Positions 63,605 to 64,000 of a stretch of 64,000 nt of DNA are shown piece after piece (within the stretch, counting starts at the first letter, position 1; every line of letters begins with the position of its first letter). The translations under genes and the position numbers were made by a program. Source of the stretch: Pedobacter sp. HDW13 (GTDB taxonomy: Bacteria; Bacteroidota; Bacteroidia; Sphingobacteriales; Sphingobacteriaceae); the NCBI RefSeq assembly GCF_011303555.1, contig NZ_CP049868.1, forward strand, positions 2,604,001 through 2,668,000. The letters are read 5' to 3'. The notes under the pieces were generated by a model. The model saw only the letters and a list, made by a program, of their open reading frames with translations, was not told the origin of the DNA and did not search any database.

Positions 63605-64000
63605 TTAAAACGATCCTTCATCAGGGCGGTTGTCCTGATCCTCTCTCTTTTGTTTTTTTGCACCCGTAAATGTTGTTTTTCCAAAACGGTAAGAGAAGGT
63701 TAAGTTACCCATTGTTCCCTGAAACTGACGCTCAAAATCAACAATGGTTGCTTTATCTTCGGTAGTCATGCTCCACCTTCTGGTATTAAACACATCCCTT
63801 ACATTGAAGCTTAACGAAGCCTTTTTGTTCGGAAAATCGTATTTGGCGCCACCATCTACTCCATACATCGCATTACGCTTACCTTGTGCCATTACTTCAG
63901 CGGCGCGGTAATCGCCACGGAGCTGTAACGAAAGGTTTTTAACTACGGTTAAGTTCGCGGTAAGGTTCGCGTTCCAGCTAAAGCCACTGCTCGAAGGGAT
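63605..64000 (-). CDS. Outer-membrane beta-barrel protein, C-terminal part (cut by window end)
   Basis: The frame is open from the window edge to the stop at 63605, about 131 residues. It holds the last strands of an outer-membrane beta-barrel family protein: NARDVF-type strand LSFNVRDVFNTRRWSM, then GNLTFSYRFGKTTF near the end. It ends in a charged tail (KKQKREDQDNRPDEGSF). Paralogue of 61121-63550. The ATG at 63892 is internal, since the frame continues upstream without a stop. Confidence 0.87.
   Translation of the reverse strand: MPSSSGFSWNANLTANLTVVKNLSLQLRGDYRAAEVMAQGKRNAMYGVDGGAKYDFPNKKASLSFNVRDVFNTRRWSMTTEDKATIVDFERQFQGTMGNLTFSYRFGKTTFTGAKKQKREDQDNRPDEGSF

Noticed and set aside
1..64000. 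tRNA, rRNA, CRISPR, prophage or integrated element
   Set aside because: No tRNA-like cloverleaf, regularly spaced repeats, integrase or transposase was found on either strand.

Overview
The window is a stretch of a Bacteroidota chromosome, most likely Sphingobacteriaceae and close to Pedobacter. This is an inference from gene content; no 16S rRNA gene is present. The markers are a PorP/SprF-type secretion protein beside a large secreted protein with a gliding-motility C-terminal domain, outer-membrane beta-barrel receptors with carboxypeptidase-like N-termini, many TonB C-terminal and plug-domain proteins, LytS/LytTR regulatory pairs, DUF1501/DUF1800 and DUF1080 proteins, AT-rich spacers, genes without clear Shine-Dalgarno sites, and TAnnTTTG promoter elements. 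I found no tRNA, rRNA, CRISPR array, transposase or prophage gene.

Layout. 1-5.1 kb: hemolysin III-like protein, a cytosolic M23 peptidase, two small TonB-fold exported proteins, and a divergent lipid kinase/phosphatidate phosphatase pair. 5.2-12.1 kb: YccF, small exported proteins, the DUF1501/DUF1800 pair, aat, a TMEM175-like channel, a DUF1080 protein and DUF2892. 12.4-20.1 kb: a large SNF2 helicase, PorP/SprF and its tail-to-tail secreted neighbour. 20.5-26.4 kb: a complete RND efflux operon (adaptor, pump, outer-membrane factor). 26.7-30.2 kb: a lipoprotein, dapF, an HtrA protease and a Cys-rich copper-binding protein. 30.5-39.6 kb: a tightly packed accessory operon of LytS kinase, LytTR regulator, PqqD-like protein, ATP-grasp ligase, PLP decarboxylase-like enzyme, urea-transporter/M23 fusion, beta-barrel and TPR protein. 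39.7-45 kb: cold-shock protein, a thioredoxin-fold lipoprotein without its cysteines, and sdhCAB. 45.5-50.2 kb: a BlaI/M56 (BlaR1-like) operon that carries TonB C-terminal and plug domains. 50.3-53.6 kb: a NarL-type two-component operon with a membrane protein and an unknown protein, plus a lone LuxR-type HTH protein. 53.7-57.5 kb: a frameshifted M28 peptidase and an ABC-2 exporter operon. 57.7-64 kb: a second LytS/LytTR pair, PlsC-like acyltransferase, NUDIX hydrolase and two tandem outer-membrane beta-barrel proteins, the second cut by the window end.

The best candidate for an undescribed system is 30.5-39.6 kb. Its PqqD-like protein overlaps the regulator gene, and the decarboxylase-like enzyme begins with a YxxPxI segment resembling leader peptides bound by PqqD-type domains. 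This suggests peptide-tag-dependent chemistry coupled to an envelope peptidase and an outer-membrane protein. Both LytS/LytTR loci have perfect direct repeats with a 21-bp period upstream, the geometry expected for LytTR operators. Two genes (urea transporter/M23 and M28 peptidase) are each broken by one missing base at or near a G-run, so sequencing error should be excluded before calling them pseudogenes. Three non-coding gaps hold different elements of about 200 bp, two of them with clear terminal inverted repeats.
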